Source: Betaproteobacteria bacterium (GTDB lineage: Bacteria > Pseudomonadota > Gammaproteobacteria > Burkholderiales > SG8-39). Taken from it: DNA of 62,329 bases. The notes under the pieces were generated by a model, which was given only the letters and a program-made list of their open reading frames with translations, had not been told where the DNA came from and ran no database searches. The translations under genes and the position numbers were made by a program. Below, piece after piece: positions 1-10,366 of the stretch. The stretch's first letter is position 1. Each line of letters opens with the position of its first letter. Where the stretch lies: the NCBI GenBank assembly GCA_004298385.1, contig SCTX01000084.1:1-62329 (forward strand). The letters run 5' to 3'.

Positions 1-2
1 CC

Positions 3-731
3 GATGTCGAGGGCTTCTATCGCGCGAACTACGTCGCCGGGCGCGCCGTGGTCACCATCCTCGGCGACGCCGATCGCGCGCTCGCCGAGCGCATCGCCGA
101 GCAACTCACCGCGGGACTGCCGCGCGCGCCGGGCGCGCCGGCCCCGCTTCCGGCGGTGACCCAGCCGACCGGCCAGACGTTGCGCATGGAGCACCCGGCA
201 TCGCAAAGCCACATCCTGCTTGGTCTGCCGGCAATGACGCGCGACGACCCGGACTATTTTCCGCTGCTGGTGGGCAATTACGTCCTCGGCGGTGGCGGCT
301 TTGTTTCACGCCTCTACCTTGAGGTGCGCGAGAAGCGGGGCTATGCCTACAGCGTCTACAGCTATTTCCTGCCGCTGGCGCAGGAAGGTCCGTTCCAGAT
401 CGGGCTGCAGACGAAGAAGGAACAGGCAGAGGAAGCGCTGGCGCAGGTGCGCGTCGTGCTCGACGATTTCCTCGTCCATGGGCCGAGCGCGGCCGAGTTG
501 AGGGCGGCCAAGCAGAACTTGGTCGGCGGCTTTGCGCTGCGCATAGACAGCAACCGCAAGCTGCTGGAGCAGGTCGCGCTGATCGGCTTTTACCAGTTGC
601 CGCCCAACTGGCTGGACGATTTCACCGCACGGGTCGAGAAAGTGAGTGGGGCCGGCGTGCGCGCGGCGTTCGCGCGGCGCGTGCGCGCGGACCATCTGGT
701 GACCGTCGTCGTCGGCAGTGGCGAAAAGTAA
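3..731 (+). CDS. M16-family peptidase-like protein, C-terminal part (5' end outside window)
   Basis: The frame is open from base 3, so the gene starts before the window; 242 codons are present. The segment resembles the C-terminal half of an M16 (pitrilysin/insulinase-type) zinc protease of the short bacterial class, which acts on exported peptides, often as a pair of a catalytic and a non-catalytic subunit. The family hallmark visible is the REKRGYAYSVYSYF stretch near the middle. The HxxEH zinc motif would lie upstream and cannot be checked, so catalytic and partner subunits cannot be told apart. Its last codons overlap the start of rsmD by 14 bases, suggesting coupled translation. Confidence 0.85.
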   Translation, partial: DVEGFYRANYVAGRAVVTILGDADRALAERIAEQLTAGLPRAPGAPAPLPAVTQPTGQTLRMEHPASQSHILLGLPAMTRDDPDYFPLLVGNYVLGGGGFVSRLYLEVREKRGYAYSVYSYFLPLAQEGPFQIGLQTKKEQAEEALAQVRVVLDDFLVHGPSAAELRAAKQNLVGGFALRIDSNRKLLEQVALIGFYQLPPNWLDDFTARVEKVSGAGVRAAFARRVRADHLVTVVVGSGEK

Positions 732-1264
732 CCAGGTTCGCATCATTGGCGGCGTCTGGCGCAGCCGCCGCATCAGCTTTCCCGAGCACGAGGGTCTGCG
801 CCCCAGCGCCGACCGCGTGCGCGAGACCCTGTTCAACTGGCTCGGACAGGACCTCGGCGGCCAGCGCTGCCTCGACCTGTTCGCCGGCAGTGGCGCGCTC
901 GGCTTCGAGGCGCTGTCGCGCGGCGCGGCTTCGGTGGTGATGGTCGAGAAAAGCCGCCGCGTGTGCGCGGCGCTGCGCCGCAACGCCCTGTTGCTCGGGG
1001 CGAAAAACCTGCAATTGCATTGCGCGGATGCGCTAGAATTCGCCACCGCCGCGGCTGCCGACGCGGCTGCGCGTTTCGACGTCATGTTTCTCGACCCGCC
1101 GTTCGGTTCGACGCTGCTTGGGCAGGCGCTGCCGCGGATCGTGCCGCTGCTGGGGCCGGAGGCGCGGGTCTATGTCGAAAGCGCCGTGGCTTTCGCGCCG
1201 ACGGGCGGCTGGCGCGTACTCAGGCATGGCCGCGCCGGACAGGTGCACTACACTTTGGTGACAT

Positions 1265-1272
<8 letters not shown>
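718..1272 (+). CDS. rsmD: 16S rRNA (guanine(966)-N(2))-methyltransferase RsmD
   Basis: This is a 184-residue class I SAM-dependent methyltransferase that methylates N2 of G966 in 16S rRNA within assembled 30S subunits. The SAM-binding loop [17 protein letters not shown] lies at about residues 53-69 and the catalytic DPPFG motif, which flips and holds the guanine amino group, at 126-130. The length fits the family. The start is GTG at 718, inside the end of the M16 gene, and the protein begins with the typical VRIIGG strand. The stop overlaps the coaD start by 8 bases; rsmD-coaD is a common bacterial pair. Confidence 0.96.
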
Positions 1273-2048
<776 letters not shown>

Positions 2049-2076
2049 AGGGCGGTTTCAGGCGATCGCCAGCCGG

Positions 2077-2901
2077 CTATTTCTGGCAAGCGGGGCAGTA
2101 GAAGGTCGCGCGCTGCCCCTGGCGCAGCGCCCCGATGGGCGCGCCGCAGATCCTGCAGGGCAGGCCTGCGCGGCCGTAGACGTAATATTGCTGCTGGAAA
2201 TAGCCCGAAGTGCCGTCGCTGTGGACGAAGTCGCGCAGGCTGCTGCCGCCGGCCGCCAGCGCCTGTTGCAGCGTCGACTTGATTGCGGCCGCGAGCGCCT
2301 CGTAGCGCGCGAGCGACAGCCGTCCTGCCGGAGTGCGCGGATTAATGCGGGCGTGGAACAGGCTTTCGTTGGCGTAGATATTGCCGACGCCGACGACGAT
2401 GCTCGCGTTCATCAGGACGAGCTTGACCGCCGCCTTGCGCGCGCGCGTTGCCGCGTGCAGGACCCCTCCGGTGAATGCGTCTTCCAGCGGCTCGGCGCCG
2501 AGGCCGGCGAGCAGGGGGTGGCGCGCGATATCGCCTCCTTCCCACAGCACGGCGCCGAAGCGACGCGGGTCGCGCAGGCGCATCAACCATTTGCCCAGCA
2601 GCAGGTCGAAATGATCGTGCCGCTGCGGTTTGGCCTTGCTTCCCATGATACGCAGGCTGCCCGACATGCCGAGGTGCAGGATTAGCCAGCCAGGGCGACC
2701 GTTTCCGGCGCAGTCGATGAGAATGTACTTGCCGCGCCGCCCGACGCGCGCGATGCGCCGGCCGGTGACGCGCGCGGCGAGATTGAAAGGTATCGGCCAG
2801 CGCAGCTTGCGCTCGCTCACGCGCACGCCGGTGACGATATTGCCGGTGAGATAGGGTTCGATGCCGCGACGCGTGATTTCGACTTCGGGTAGTTCTGGCA
2901 T
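2077..2901 (-). CDS. mutM: Formamidopyrimidine-DNA glycosylase
   Basis: This 274-residue Fpg/MutM protein removes 8-oxoguanine and formamidopyrimidines from DNA and cleaves the strand as a beta,delta-lyase. The N-terminal [12 protein letters not shown] supplies the catalytic Pro2 and Glu3. The helix-two-turn-helix region and the C-terminal zinc finger (Cys249, 252, 269, 272) are intact. It is convergent with the ferredoxin gene (28 bases between stops) and divergent from the TPR lipoprotein. A long G/C-run hairpin lies in the divergent gap. Confidence 0.97.
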   Translation of the reverse strand: MPELPEVEITRRGIEPYLTGNIVTGVRVSERKLRWPIPFNLAARVTGRRIARVGRRGKYILIDCAGNGRPGWLILHLGMSGSLRIMGSKAKPQRHDHFDLLLGKWLMRLRDPRRFGAVLWEGGDIARHPLLAGLGAEPLEDAFTGGVLHAATRARKAAVKLVLMNASIVVGVGNIYANESLFHARINPRTPAGRLSLARYEALAAAIKSTLQQALAAGGSSLRDFVHSDGTSGYFQQQYYVYGRAGLPCRICGAPIGALRQGQRATFYCPACQK

Positions 2902-2925
2902 GGCTTGTGAGAGTCCCTAAAAATA

Positions 2926-2977
2926 CGAGGGGACCAGGGAGGGAAAGGAAGATACCCTCCCCTTCCTTAGCCCCTCG
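2926..2977. repeat. Imperfect hairpin in the mutM/TPR-lipoprotein divergent gap
   Basis: CGAGGGG at 2926-2932 can pair with CCCCTCG at 2971-2977, and an inner GGAGGG can pair with CCCTCC near 2955-2960. There is no T tract, so it is not a standard terminator. Short G-run/C-run hairpins recur before ychF, ybgC and tolQ. A direct repeat of ATCAGTTTTTCT follows at about 3028-3053. Confidence 0.6.
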
Positions 2978-3112
2978 TGCTCCCCTAAATCAGGCGCCTG
3001 ACGGTAATTCCGCTAGGCGCTCTAAGCATCAGTTTTTCTGTATCAGTTTTTCTTGTACTGTCGGACGAATATACCTAATATGTACCTCCCACGCTAAGCT
3101 ATCAGCACCGCC

Positions 3113-4909
3113 ATGTCGTTTCCGCGTCTCGCCGCCCCCTCCTTTGTTCGTCTGTTCCTGGTTGCAGGCCTGGGCTTGCTGCTTGCCGCCTGCGCGCAAA
3201 GGCCGGTGCAGGAGCAGGTGAAGCCCGCAGCCCAAGCGGTAGTCAATCAGGGCGAACCCAACCAGCCTAAATCCGAGGCAACTGCCGCGCCGCCCCCCGC
3301 TCCCAAGCCGGAACTGCCGAATCAGGAACTGACCGAAGCGGTGCTGTACGAGTATCTGCTCGCGGAAATCGCCGGGCAGCGCGGCTCCATCGGGCTGTCG
3401 GCACAGGCTTACGCGGATCTCGCCAAGCGCACGCGCGATCCGCGCATCGCCAAGCGCGCGGCCGAGGTCGCTTTGTACGCGCGCATGCCCAACGCCGCGA
3501 TCGAGGCCGCCAGGATCTGGTATGAAACAGAATCGTCCTCGATGCAGGCGCTGCAAACGCTCACCAGCCTGTTGATCAACAGCAAACGCCACGACGAAGC
3601 GCTGCCCTATCTGCAGAAGCTTTTCGTCGCCGATGGCGGCAACGCCGGCGACGGTTTCCTGCAACTCTCGCGCCTGCTCGCCAATAGTCAGGACAAGGCC
3701 TTGACCCTGAAGCTGGTGCAACAACTGGCGCAACCTTACCCCGAGCTTGCGCAGGCGCGTTTTGCCGTGGCCCAGGCGGCGATCGCCGCCGGGCAAAGCG
3801 AGCTCGCCCTGGCCGAAGTACGCGCCGCATCCAGGCTCAAGCCGGACTGGGATCTGCCGGCTCTGCTCGAAGCACAGTTGCTGCAACGCCAGTCGAACGC
3901 GCTGGCGCTTAAGCGCCTCGCCGCTTTCCTCGAACGCTACCCCAAGGCGCGGGAAGTGCGCATGAGTTATGCGCGCGTCCTGGTGGCGGAGCGCAAGCAC
4001 GCCGAGGCGCGCGCCGAATTCCAGGCCCTGTCCAAGGAATTTCCCGATAACATCGACGTAGTCTTTGCCGTCGGCGTGCTGTCGCTGCAGCTTGAGGACT
4101 ACGCTCTGGCGGAAGCAAACTTCAAGCGCCTGCTGTTGCTGCCATACCGCGACAAGAACACGGCGCGCCTGTACCTGGGCCAGATCGCCGAAGAACAAAA
4201 AAATTACCCGGAGGCGCTGCGTTGGTACGATGAAGTGGCGGGTGGCGAGCAGTATCTGAAGGCGCAAATACGCCATGCCCTGGTGCTCGGCAAACAAGGC
4301 AAGCTGGACGCGGCGCGCGCGCACTTGCGCCAACTGGAGGTCAACGGCGACCAGGCGCGGGTGCAGTTGTTGTTGACCGAGGCGCAGTTGCTGCGCGATG
4401 CCAACCAACTGCGCGAGGCCTTCGATCTGATCGGCAAAGCGCTCCAGGGCATGCCCGATCAACCCGAGCTGCTTTACGATTACGCCATGCTGGCGGAAAA
4501 GCTCGAGCGCATCGACCTGCTCGAGACCAATCTGAAGAAACTGATCAGCCTGCAACCCGGCCATGCGCATGCCTACAATGCGCTCGGCTATTCGCTTGCC
4601 GATCGCAATCTGCGCCTGCCCGAGGCGCAGGGGCTGCTGGAGAAGGCGCTGCAGCTCGCGCCGGACGACCCGTTCATCATCGACAGCATGGGTTGGCTGA
4701 TGTATCGCATGGGTAAGCACAGGCAAGCGCTCGAGTACCTGCGTAAAGCCTACGCCGCGCGCCCCGACCCGGAGATCGCGGCTCACTTGGGCGAGGTGCT
4801 GTGGGTCGCGGGCGAACGGCGGGAGGCCGAGCAAATCTGGGTCGACGCGGTGAAAAAGACACCCGGCAACGACGCCCTCAACAGCACCATCAAGCGCTTC
4901 AAGCCTTAG
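3113..4909 (+). CDS. TPR-repeat lipoprotein
   Basis: This 598-residue protein begins with a lipoprotein signal peptide; the lipobox LLAAC places the acylated Cys at about residue 27. A Pro/Ala/Gln-rich linker follows to about residue 70. The rest is alpha-helical with many tetratricopeptide-like units, for example around 330-360 and the C-terminal LGYSLADRNLRLPEAQGLL and KHRQALEYLRKAYAARP segments. TPR lipoproteins of this kind are standard neighbours of lolB in betaproteobacteria and are presumed outer-membrane-anchored scaffolds; no enzymatic motif is visible. The stop is 58 bases before the lolB start used here, so the two may form an operon with ispE. Confidence 0.88.
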   Translation: MSFPRLAAPSFVRLFLVAGLGLLLAACAQRPVQEQVKPAAQAVVNQGEPNQPKSEATAAPPPAPKPELPNQELTEAVLYEYLLAEIAGQRGSIGLSAQAYADLAKRTRDPRIAKRAAEVALYARMPNAAIEAARIWYETESSSMQALQTLTSLLINSKRHDEALPYLQKLFVADGGNAGDGFLQLSRLLANSQDKALTLKLVQQLAQPYPELAQARFAVAQAAIAAGQSELALAEVRAASRLKPDWDLPALLEAQLLQRQSNALALKRLAAFLERYPKAREVRMSYARVLVAERKHAEARAEFQALSKEFPDNIDVVFAVGVLSLQLEDYALAEANFKRLLLLPYRDKNTARLYLGQIAEEQKNYPEALRWYDEVAGGEQYLKAQIRHALVLGKQGKLDAARAHLRQLEVNGDQARVQLLLTEAQLLRDANQLREAFDLIGKALQGMPDQPELLYDYAMLAEKLERIDLLETNLKKLISLQPGHAHAYNALGYSLADRNLRLPEAQGLLEKALQLAPDDPFIIDSMGWLMYRMGKHRQALEYLRKAYAARPDPEIAAHLGEVLWVAGERREAEQIWVDAVKKTPGNDALNSTIKRFKP

Positions 4910-4967
4910 TTCGGACAAGCTGGAAACAAACAAGGTGTCTGCGGCAGCGGGGTTCGAAGTCTTCGTT

Positions 4968-5519
4968 ATGCGATCCGCACTTTTCTGGCTCTGCCTGCTG
5001 TTTGCCGGATGCGCGGCGATCGACGAGCAGCCGGCGCCCGCGGGACCCATGGGCGATGCCTTTCATCTTTCCGGCCGGGTGTCGGTGAAATTCGGCGCCG
5101 AGGCAGCGAGCGGAAAGATCGCCTGGCGGCATGACGCGGCGGGCGACGATCTGCTGTTCTCGACTCCTTTGGGCCAGGGTGTGGCGCGCATCGTCCGGCG
5201 CGACGACCTAGTGAGCCTCACCACCTCGGACCAAAAGGTGTACCGGGCGAGCGACGTGGAGACCTTGACCGAGCAGATGCTGGGCTGGCGCCTTCCGCTC
5301 GCCGGCCTGCCCGACTGGGTGCGCGGCCGCGCAGTTGTTGGCGTGCCGGCGCAAACACGCTTGGACGGCTCGCAGCGTCTCGCCGAGCTGAGGCAATCGG
5401 GCTGGCTGGTGGAGTTCCTCGACTACAAGAGCGAGAACGGGCCGCCGGCGCTGCTGCGCCTGTCGCGCGCGGACGTGGAAATTCGCCTGGTGATCGACCA
5501 GTGGAGCGGCATGCCGTGA
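4968..5519 (+). CDS. lolB: Outer-membrane lipoprotein LolB
   Basis: LolB receives lipoproteins from the periplasmic carrier LolA and inserts them into the outer membrane. The 183-residue product has a short signal peptide with lipobox LFAGC (Cys15), then the beta-rich LolB core starting with FHLSGRVSVKFG and ending with IRLVIDQW. I chose ATG at 4968; an in-frame GTG at 4935 would add 11 residues that do not look like signal sequence. Its stop overlaps the GTG start of ispE, the normal betaproteobacterial arrangement. Confidence 0.93.
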   Translation: MRSALFWLCLLFAGCAAIDEQPAPAGPMGDAFHLSGRVSVKFGAEAASGKIAWRHDAAGDDLLFSTPLGQGVARIVRRDDLVSLTTSDQKVYRASDVETLTEQMLGWRLPLAGLPDWVRGRAVVGVPAQTRLDGSQRLAELRQSGWLVEFLDYKSENGPPALLRLSRADVEIRLVIDQWSGMP

Positions 5520-6370
5520 GCGGCTGGCAGCAGGTCTGGCCCGCGCCGGCCAAGCTCAACTTGTTTTTGCACGTCACCGGGCGGCGTGCCGACGGCTATC
5601 ACAGCCTGCAGACCGCGTTCCGCTTGATCGATCTGGCCGATACGCTCCGCTTCACCGCGCGCGACGACGGCAAAGTCACGCTGCGGCGGCCGCTCGCGGG
5701 CGTGCCGCCGCAGCGTGACCTGTGCCTGCGCGCAGCGGCTCTGCTCAAGCACGCGACCGGGCATAGCGGTGGCATCGAGATCGAACTGGATAAACGCATC
5801 CCCATGTGCGGCGGTTTGGGCGGCGGCAGTTCGGACGCGGCCACCACCCTTGTCGTGCTCAATCACCTGTGGCGGCTGGGCCTGAAACGCCGGGAGTTGC
5901 AGCAACTGGCGCTCAAACTGGGTGCTGACGTGCCGCTGTTCGTGTTTGGCGAAAACGCTTTTGCCGAAGGCATAGGCGAGCAACTGAGGCCGCTAGTGCT
6001 GCCGGCCGCCTGGTATCTGGTGCTGGTGCCTCCAGTGGAGGTGCCGACGGCCGCTGTTTTTGCCGCACCCGAATTGACACGGGACGCAAAACCCATCAAA
6101 ATCACCGCCTTTTTCGACGGGCTGAAACAACGCGCCTTGCGCAATGACCTCGAGCCTGTGGTGAGCAGACGCTATCCCGAAGTGGCGCGCCATCTAGCCT
6201 GGCTGAAGCAGCATGGCGGGGCGCGCATGAGCGGTTCCGGCGCCTGCGTATACGCTGAATTTTCCACTGAATCCGCGGCGCACGCGGCGCACGCGCAGCT
6301 TCCGCAGACAATGCGCGGATTCGTGGCGCGCGGGCTGGAGCGTCATCCGCTGCATGAGTTGACCGAGTAG
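5516..6370 (+). CDS. ispE: 4-diphosphocytidyl-2-C-methyl-D-erythritol kinase
   Basis: IspE is the GHMP kinase of the non-mevalonate isoprenoid pathway and phosphorylates the 2-hydroxyl of CDP-methylerythritol. The product of 284 residues has the substrate-binding PAPAKLNLFLHVTGRRADGYH start, the ATP-binding loop PMCGGLGGGSSDAA at about 96-109, and the C-terminal ARMSGSGACVYAEF motif. GTG at 5516 overlaps the lolB stop (GTGA) and has GGAG at 5503-5506 at a good distance. A GTG at 5501 would add five residues. Confidence 0.96.
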   Translation: MSGWQQVWPAPAKLNLFLHVTGRRADGYHSLQTAFRLIDLADTLRFTARDDGKVTLRRPLAGVPPQRDLCLRAAALLKHATGHSGGIEIELDKRIPMCGGLGGGSSDAATTLVVLNHLWRLGLKRRELQQLALKLGADVPLFVFGENAFAEGIGEQLRPLVLPAAWYLVLVPPVEVPTAAVFAAPELTRDAKPIKITAFFDGLKQRALRNDLEPVVSRRYPEVARHLAWLKQHGGARMSGSGACVYAEFSTESAAHAAHAQLPQTMRGFVARGLERHPLHELTE

Positions 6371-6374
6371 AGTT

Positions 6375-6449
6375 TGGGGAGTCGCCAAGTGGTAAGGCAC
6401 CGGATTTTGATTCCGGCATTCGTAGGTTCGATCCCTACCTCCCCAGCCA
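6375..6449 (+). tRNA. tRNA-Gln (anticodon TTG)
   Basis: A cloverleaf is present with acceptor TGGGGAG/CTCCCCA, D arm, anticodon loop TTTTGAT and a T arm containing GGTTCGATCC; CCA is encoded at 6447-6449. It starts 4 bases after the ispE stop, so it is probably co-transcribed with lolB-ispE and cut out of the transcript. A tRNA-Gln between ispE and prs is usual in betaproteobacteria. Confidence 0.97.
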
Positions 6450-6484
6450 GCTAGACACTAGTTTCTAGAGACTAGAAACTAGAA
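6450..6484. repeat. CTAG-centred 7-bp tandem repeats, cluster 1
   Basis: Five head-to-tail heptamers start directly after the tRNA-Gln CCA: GCTAGAC, ACTAGTT, TCTAGAG, ACTAGAA, ACTAGAA. CTAGTTTCTAG (6458-6468) and CTAGAAACTAG (6472-6482) form an 11-bp perfect hairpin with a 3-base loop. CTAG is normally scarce in proteobacterial DNA. Confidence 0.9.
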
Positions 6485-6537
6485 AAACACGGGCCGCGGG
6501 CGCGGCTGGTTATGACAGGCAACAAAGGGAGCACGAA

Positions 6538-6579
6538 TCTAGTATCTAGTTTCTAGATACTAGTTTCTAGTATCTAGAT
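6538..6579. repeat. prs: CTAG-centred 7-bp tandem repeats, cluster 2, abutting the prs start codon
   Basis: Six heptamers: TCTAGTA, TCTAGTT, TCTAGAT, ACTAGTT, TCTAGTA, TCTAGAT. The last contributes the first two bases of the prs ATG. Within them CTAGTATCTAG (6539-6549), its reverse complement CTAGATACTAG (6553-6563) and CTAGTATCTAG again (6567-6577) are spaced by TTT, so two 11-bp hairpins are possible but exclude each other. The only good Shine-Dalgarno, GGGAG at 6527-6531, lies before the cluster. Confidence 0.9.
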
Positions 6580-7528
6580 GGTTTACGACCACCTGATGAT
6601 TTTTGCCGGCAGCGCCAATCCGCAATTGGCTGCTGCGGTGGCGAAACGCCTCAACATCCCCCTGGGCAGCGCCAGCGTCGGCCGCTTTTCCGACGGCGAG
6701 GTGATGATCGAGTTGCTGGAGAACGTGCGCGGCAGGGACTGTTTCGTGCTGCAATCCACCTGCACGCCCACCAACGACAATCTGATGGAAGCGCTGATCA
6801 TGATCGACGCGCTGAAGCGCGCTTCGGCTGCGCGAGTCACCGCCGCGATCCCGTATTTCGGCTACGCGCGCCAGGACCGCCGGCCGCGCTCGGCGCGTGT
6901 CGCGATCAGTTCCAAGGTGGTCGCCAACATGCTCGAAGCGGTGCGGGTGGACCGGGTGCTCACCATGGACCTTCACGCCGACCAGATCCAGGGGTTTTTC
7001 AATGTGCCGGTGGACAACATCTATGCCGCGCCCATCCTCTTGGGCGATTTGTGGAAGCACGGCTACGAGGATCTGCTGGTGGTCTCCCCCGACGTCGGCG
7101 GGGTGGTGCGCGCGCGCGCGCTGGCCAAGCGCCTGGAGTCGGACCTGGCCATTATCGACAAGCGCCGTCCCAAGGCGAACGATGCCGAGGTGATGAACAT
7201 CATCGGCGACGTGAAGGGCCGCACCTGCGTCATCATGGACGACATGGTCGATACCGCCGGCACCCTCGCCAAGGCGGCGCAGGCGCTCAAGAACGAGGGC
7301 GCGGTCAAGGTGCTCGCCTACTGCACCCACCCGGTGCTCTCGGGCGGGGCGGTGGAGCGCATTGCCAATTCGGCGCTGGACGAAGTGGTCGTAACCGACT
7401 CCATTCCGCTGCGCGAGGACGCGAAGCAGTGCAGCAAGATACGCGTGCTTTCCGTCGTCGACCTGCTGGCCGAGACGATACTGCGCATCAGCAACGAGGA
7501 CTCGGTGAGTTCATTGTTCAGCGAGTAA
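6578..7528 (+). CDS. prs: Ribose-phosphate pyrophosphokinase (PRPP synthetase)
   Basis: This 316-residue class I enzyme makes PRPP from ribose 5-phosphate and ATP for purine, pyrimidine, His, Trp and NAD synthesis. Visible signatures are the flexible-loop [15 protein letters not shown] at 93-107, the cation-binding [11 protein letters not shown] at 131-141 and the PRPP loop [14 protein letters not shown] at 217-230. ATG at 6578 gives the standard family N-terminus ([11 protein letters not shown]). No Shine-Dalgarno lies at normal distance because the CTAG heptamers occupy the space directly upstream. rplY and pth follow in the usual order. Confidence 0.98.
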   Translation: MVYDHLMIFAGSANPQLAAAVAKRLNIPLGSASVGRFSDGEVMIELLENVRGRDCFVLQSTCTPTNDNLMEALIMIDALKRASAARVTAAIPYFGYARQDRRPRSARVAISSKVVANMLEAVRVDRVLTMDLHADQIQGFFNVPVDNIYAAPILLGDLWKHGYEDLLVVSPDVGGVVRARALAKRLESDLAIIDKRRPKANDAEVMNIIGDVKGRTCVIMDDMVDTAGTLAKAAQALKNEGAVKVLAYCTHPVLSGGAVERIANSALDEVVVTDSIPLREDAKQCSKIRVLSVVDLLAETILRISNEDSVSSLFSE

Positions 7529-7607
7529 AGAACATAGCCTAGATACGAATTCCAGTTTTTCAAACGGCGGTGCCTGGTCGCGGGGCCGCCATAACCAGGA
7601 GCACAAC

Positions 7608-8327
7608 ATGCAAATCGAAGTCAACGCGCAAAAGCGCACCAAGCAGGGCACCGGAGCGAGCCGCCGCCTGCGCCGCGAAGGCAAGACCCCCGGCATCGTC
7701 TACGGGGGCAATCAGCCCGCGGTCGTCATCGAGCTCGATCACAACGCGCTGCACCACCAACTGCGGCAGGAGGCTTTCCACGCTTCCGTCCTGACGCTCA
7801 ATCTCGAGGGCGCGAAGGAGCAGGTGCTACTGCGCTCGGTCAACATGCATCCGTTCAGGCTCGAGGTCCAGCACATCGATTTCCAGCGCGTCCTGGCCGA
7901 CGTGCGAATCCAGATGAAGGTGCCGCTGCACTTTATCAACGCCGAACAGTCGCCGGGCGTGAAACTATCGGGCGGTATCGTCAGCCACGTCATGAGCGAC
8001 CTCGAGATCCGCTGCTTGCCGGCGGACCTGCCGGAGTTCATCGAGGTGGACCTGAAGGACATGGCGCTCGGCCACACCGTCCACGTCAAGGATCTGCAGC
8101 TCCCCAAGGGCGTGGAGGCGATCCTGCACGGCAACGAGAACCCGTCTGTTGCGGTGGTGCAGATTCCGCGCGCGCTGGTGGCGGACGAGGCAGTCGACGC
8201 AGCCGCGGCCGAGACCGTGCCGTCGGCTTCCGAGGTTCCCACCACAAAACAATCCGCCGAACCGGCAGTTGCGGAAAAGGGCGGGGACAAAAGCGACAAG
8301 AAGTCAGAGAAATCGGACAAGAAATAA
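7608..8327 (+). CDS. rplY: 50S ribosomal protein L25/general stress protein Ctc
   Basis: This 239-residue long-form L25 (Ctc/TL5 type) binds 5S rRNA in the large subunit. The N-terminal L25 domain with GASRRLRREGKTPGIVYGG occupies roughly residues 1-92. The beta-rich TL5 C-terminal domain runs to about 190. A low-complexity tail rich in Ala, Lys and Ser ends the protein with repeated Lys/Ser/Asp residues. An AGGAG sequence precedes the ATG. A strong intrinsic terminator follows the stop, separating prs-rplY from pth. Confidence 0.96.
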   Translation: MQIEVNAQKRTKQGTGASRRLRREGKTPGIVYGGNQPAVVIELDHNALHHQLRQEAFHASVLTLNLEGAKEQVLLRSVNMHPFRLEVQHIDFQRVLADVRIQMKVPLHFINAEQSPGVKLSGGIVSHVMSDLEIRCLPADLPEFIEVDLKDMALGHTVHVKDLQLPKGVEAILHGNENPSVAVVQIPRALVADEAVDAAAAETVPSASEVPTTKQSAEPAVAEKGGDKSDKKSEKSDKK

Positions 8328-8346
8328 TCCGCTTGAGCTCTTCACG

Positions 8347-8382
8347 AACAGGCAGAGGCTTCGGCCTCTGCCTGTTTTTTTT
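8347..8382 (+). terminator. Rho-independent terminator after rplY
   Basis: A 13-bp perfect stem (8347-8359 with 8364-8376) closes a TTCG tetraloop and runs into a T tract ending at 8382. This is a textbook intrinsic terminator placed 20 bases after the rplY stop. Confidence 0.93.
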
Positions 8383-8396
8383 AAAGTGGCGCCAAC

Positions 8397-9020
8397 ATGC
8401 CTATAAAACTCATTGTCGGCCTGGGCAACCCGGGCAAGAAGTACGAGCGCACGCGCCACAATGCCGGTTTCTGGCTGGCGGAGCGGCTGGCCGCGCAGCA
8501 CCGGCTCACCCCAAGAAAGGATGCGAAGTTTCACGCGCTGGTGGCTAAACTCGAGACCGCGACGGGCCAAGCGTGGCTGCTGCTTCCCCAGACCTGGATG
8601 AACGAATCCGGATCCGCGGTGGGCGCGATCGCGCAGTTCCGCAAAATTGCCGCCGACGAAATCCTGGTAGCGCACGACGAGCTCGATCTGCCGCCGGGGG
8701 GCGTGAAAATCAAGCAGGGCGGCGGCCATGCCGGCCACAACGGCTTGCGCGACATCATCGAGCGCCTGGGCACGGCGGATTTCTGGCGCTTGCGCATCGG
8801 CATCGGCCATCCGCGCGATGTTGCCGCAAGTGAGCAGGAGGTGGTTGATTACGTGCTCCACCCGCCGGGGAAGGAAGAGCGGGCGCTGATAGACGCGGTG
8901 ATCGACCGCGGTGTCGCCGTATTCGACCTGATACTCGCGGATAACATGGCGGCGGCAATGCACAAGCTGCACACCAAACCCAAGCCTCCGCCGTCTGACA
9001 TCCCACCCCGGGCAGCGTGA
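8397..9020 (+). CDS. pth: Peptidyl-tRNA hydrolase
   Basis: Pth cleaves the ester bond of peptidyl-tRNAs released from stalled ribosomes. The 207-residue product has the VGLGNPGKKYERTRHNAGF motif with catalytic His21, Asn11 and Asn69 positions, and AHDELDLPPG with Asp94. The C-terminal tail of about 15 residues is Pro-rich and longer than in E. coli. Its stop codon lies within the first copy of an imperfect direct repeat that reaches into ychF. Confidence 0.97.
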   Translation: MPIKLIVGLGNPGKKYERTRHNAGFWLAERLAAQHRLTPRKDAKFHALVAKLETATGQAWLLLPQTWMNESGSAVGAIAQFRKIAADEILVAHDELDLPPGGVKIKQGGGHAGHNGLRDIIERLGTADFWRLRIGIGHPRDVAASEQEVVDYVLHPPGKEERALIDAVIDRGVAVFDLILADNMAAAMHKLHTKPKPPPSDIPPRAA

Positions 9021-9080
9021 ATTGAACGAGAGGTCGTTGCATTCTCGTAGATCTCCCCCAACTGGTTCAAGGCCTCACCC

Positions 9081-9128
9081 ATGTCTCTAAAATGCGGCAT
9101 CGTCGGATTGCCTAACGTTGGCAAATAA
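9081..9128 (+). pseudogene. 15-codon mini-ORF repeating the YchF N-terminus
   Basis: ATG at 9081 opens [15 protein letters not shown] followed by TAA. The 15 residues are identical to YchF residues 1-15, but at least eight codons differ from the real gene, all synonymously (for example TCT/TCC, CTA/CTT, TTG/CTG, CCT/CCG). The stop replaces Ser16 of the P-loop. It may be a remnant of a duplicated 5' end or a translated leader peptide for ychF; the synonymous-only pattern is why a leader is worth considering. The protein-level identity is seen directly; translation is inference. Confidence 0.6.
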
Positions 9129-9191
9129 CTGAGTTGAACGAGGGGGCGGCGCCCCCTTGCATATCCCCCAAATTAGATTAGGGTTTCATAC

Positions 9192-10283
<1,092 letters not shown>

Positions 10284-10318
10284 TAAAGCCGGACGCGCTC
10301 TGTCGCGCACGCCGGTTT
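10284..10318. terminator. Possible bidirectional terminator between convergent genes
   Basis: TAAAGCCGG and CCGGTTTA with inner CGCGC/GCGCG stretches can fold into an imperfect stem with small bulges. A-rich and T-rich ends on both strands fit a bidirectional terminator. The stem is not perfect, so confidence is modest. Confidence 0.45.
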
Positions 10319-10366
10319 ATCTCCGCGGGATGGAGCGGACGCTTTGCGCCGCTGATCCCGCGGCGG

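Noticed and set aside
3029-5050. 673-codon open frame on the minus strand opposite the TPR lipoprotein
   Set aside because: It lies entirely over well-supported plus-strand genes (TPR lipoprotein and lolB) and shows the low-complexity Leu/Arg/Gln composition of antisense frames in GC-rich DNA.
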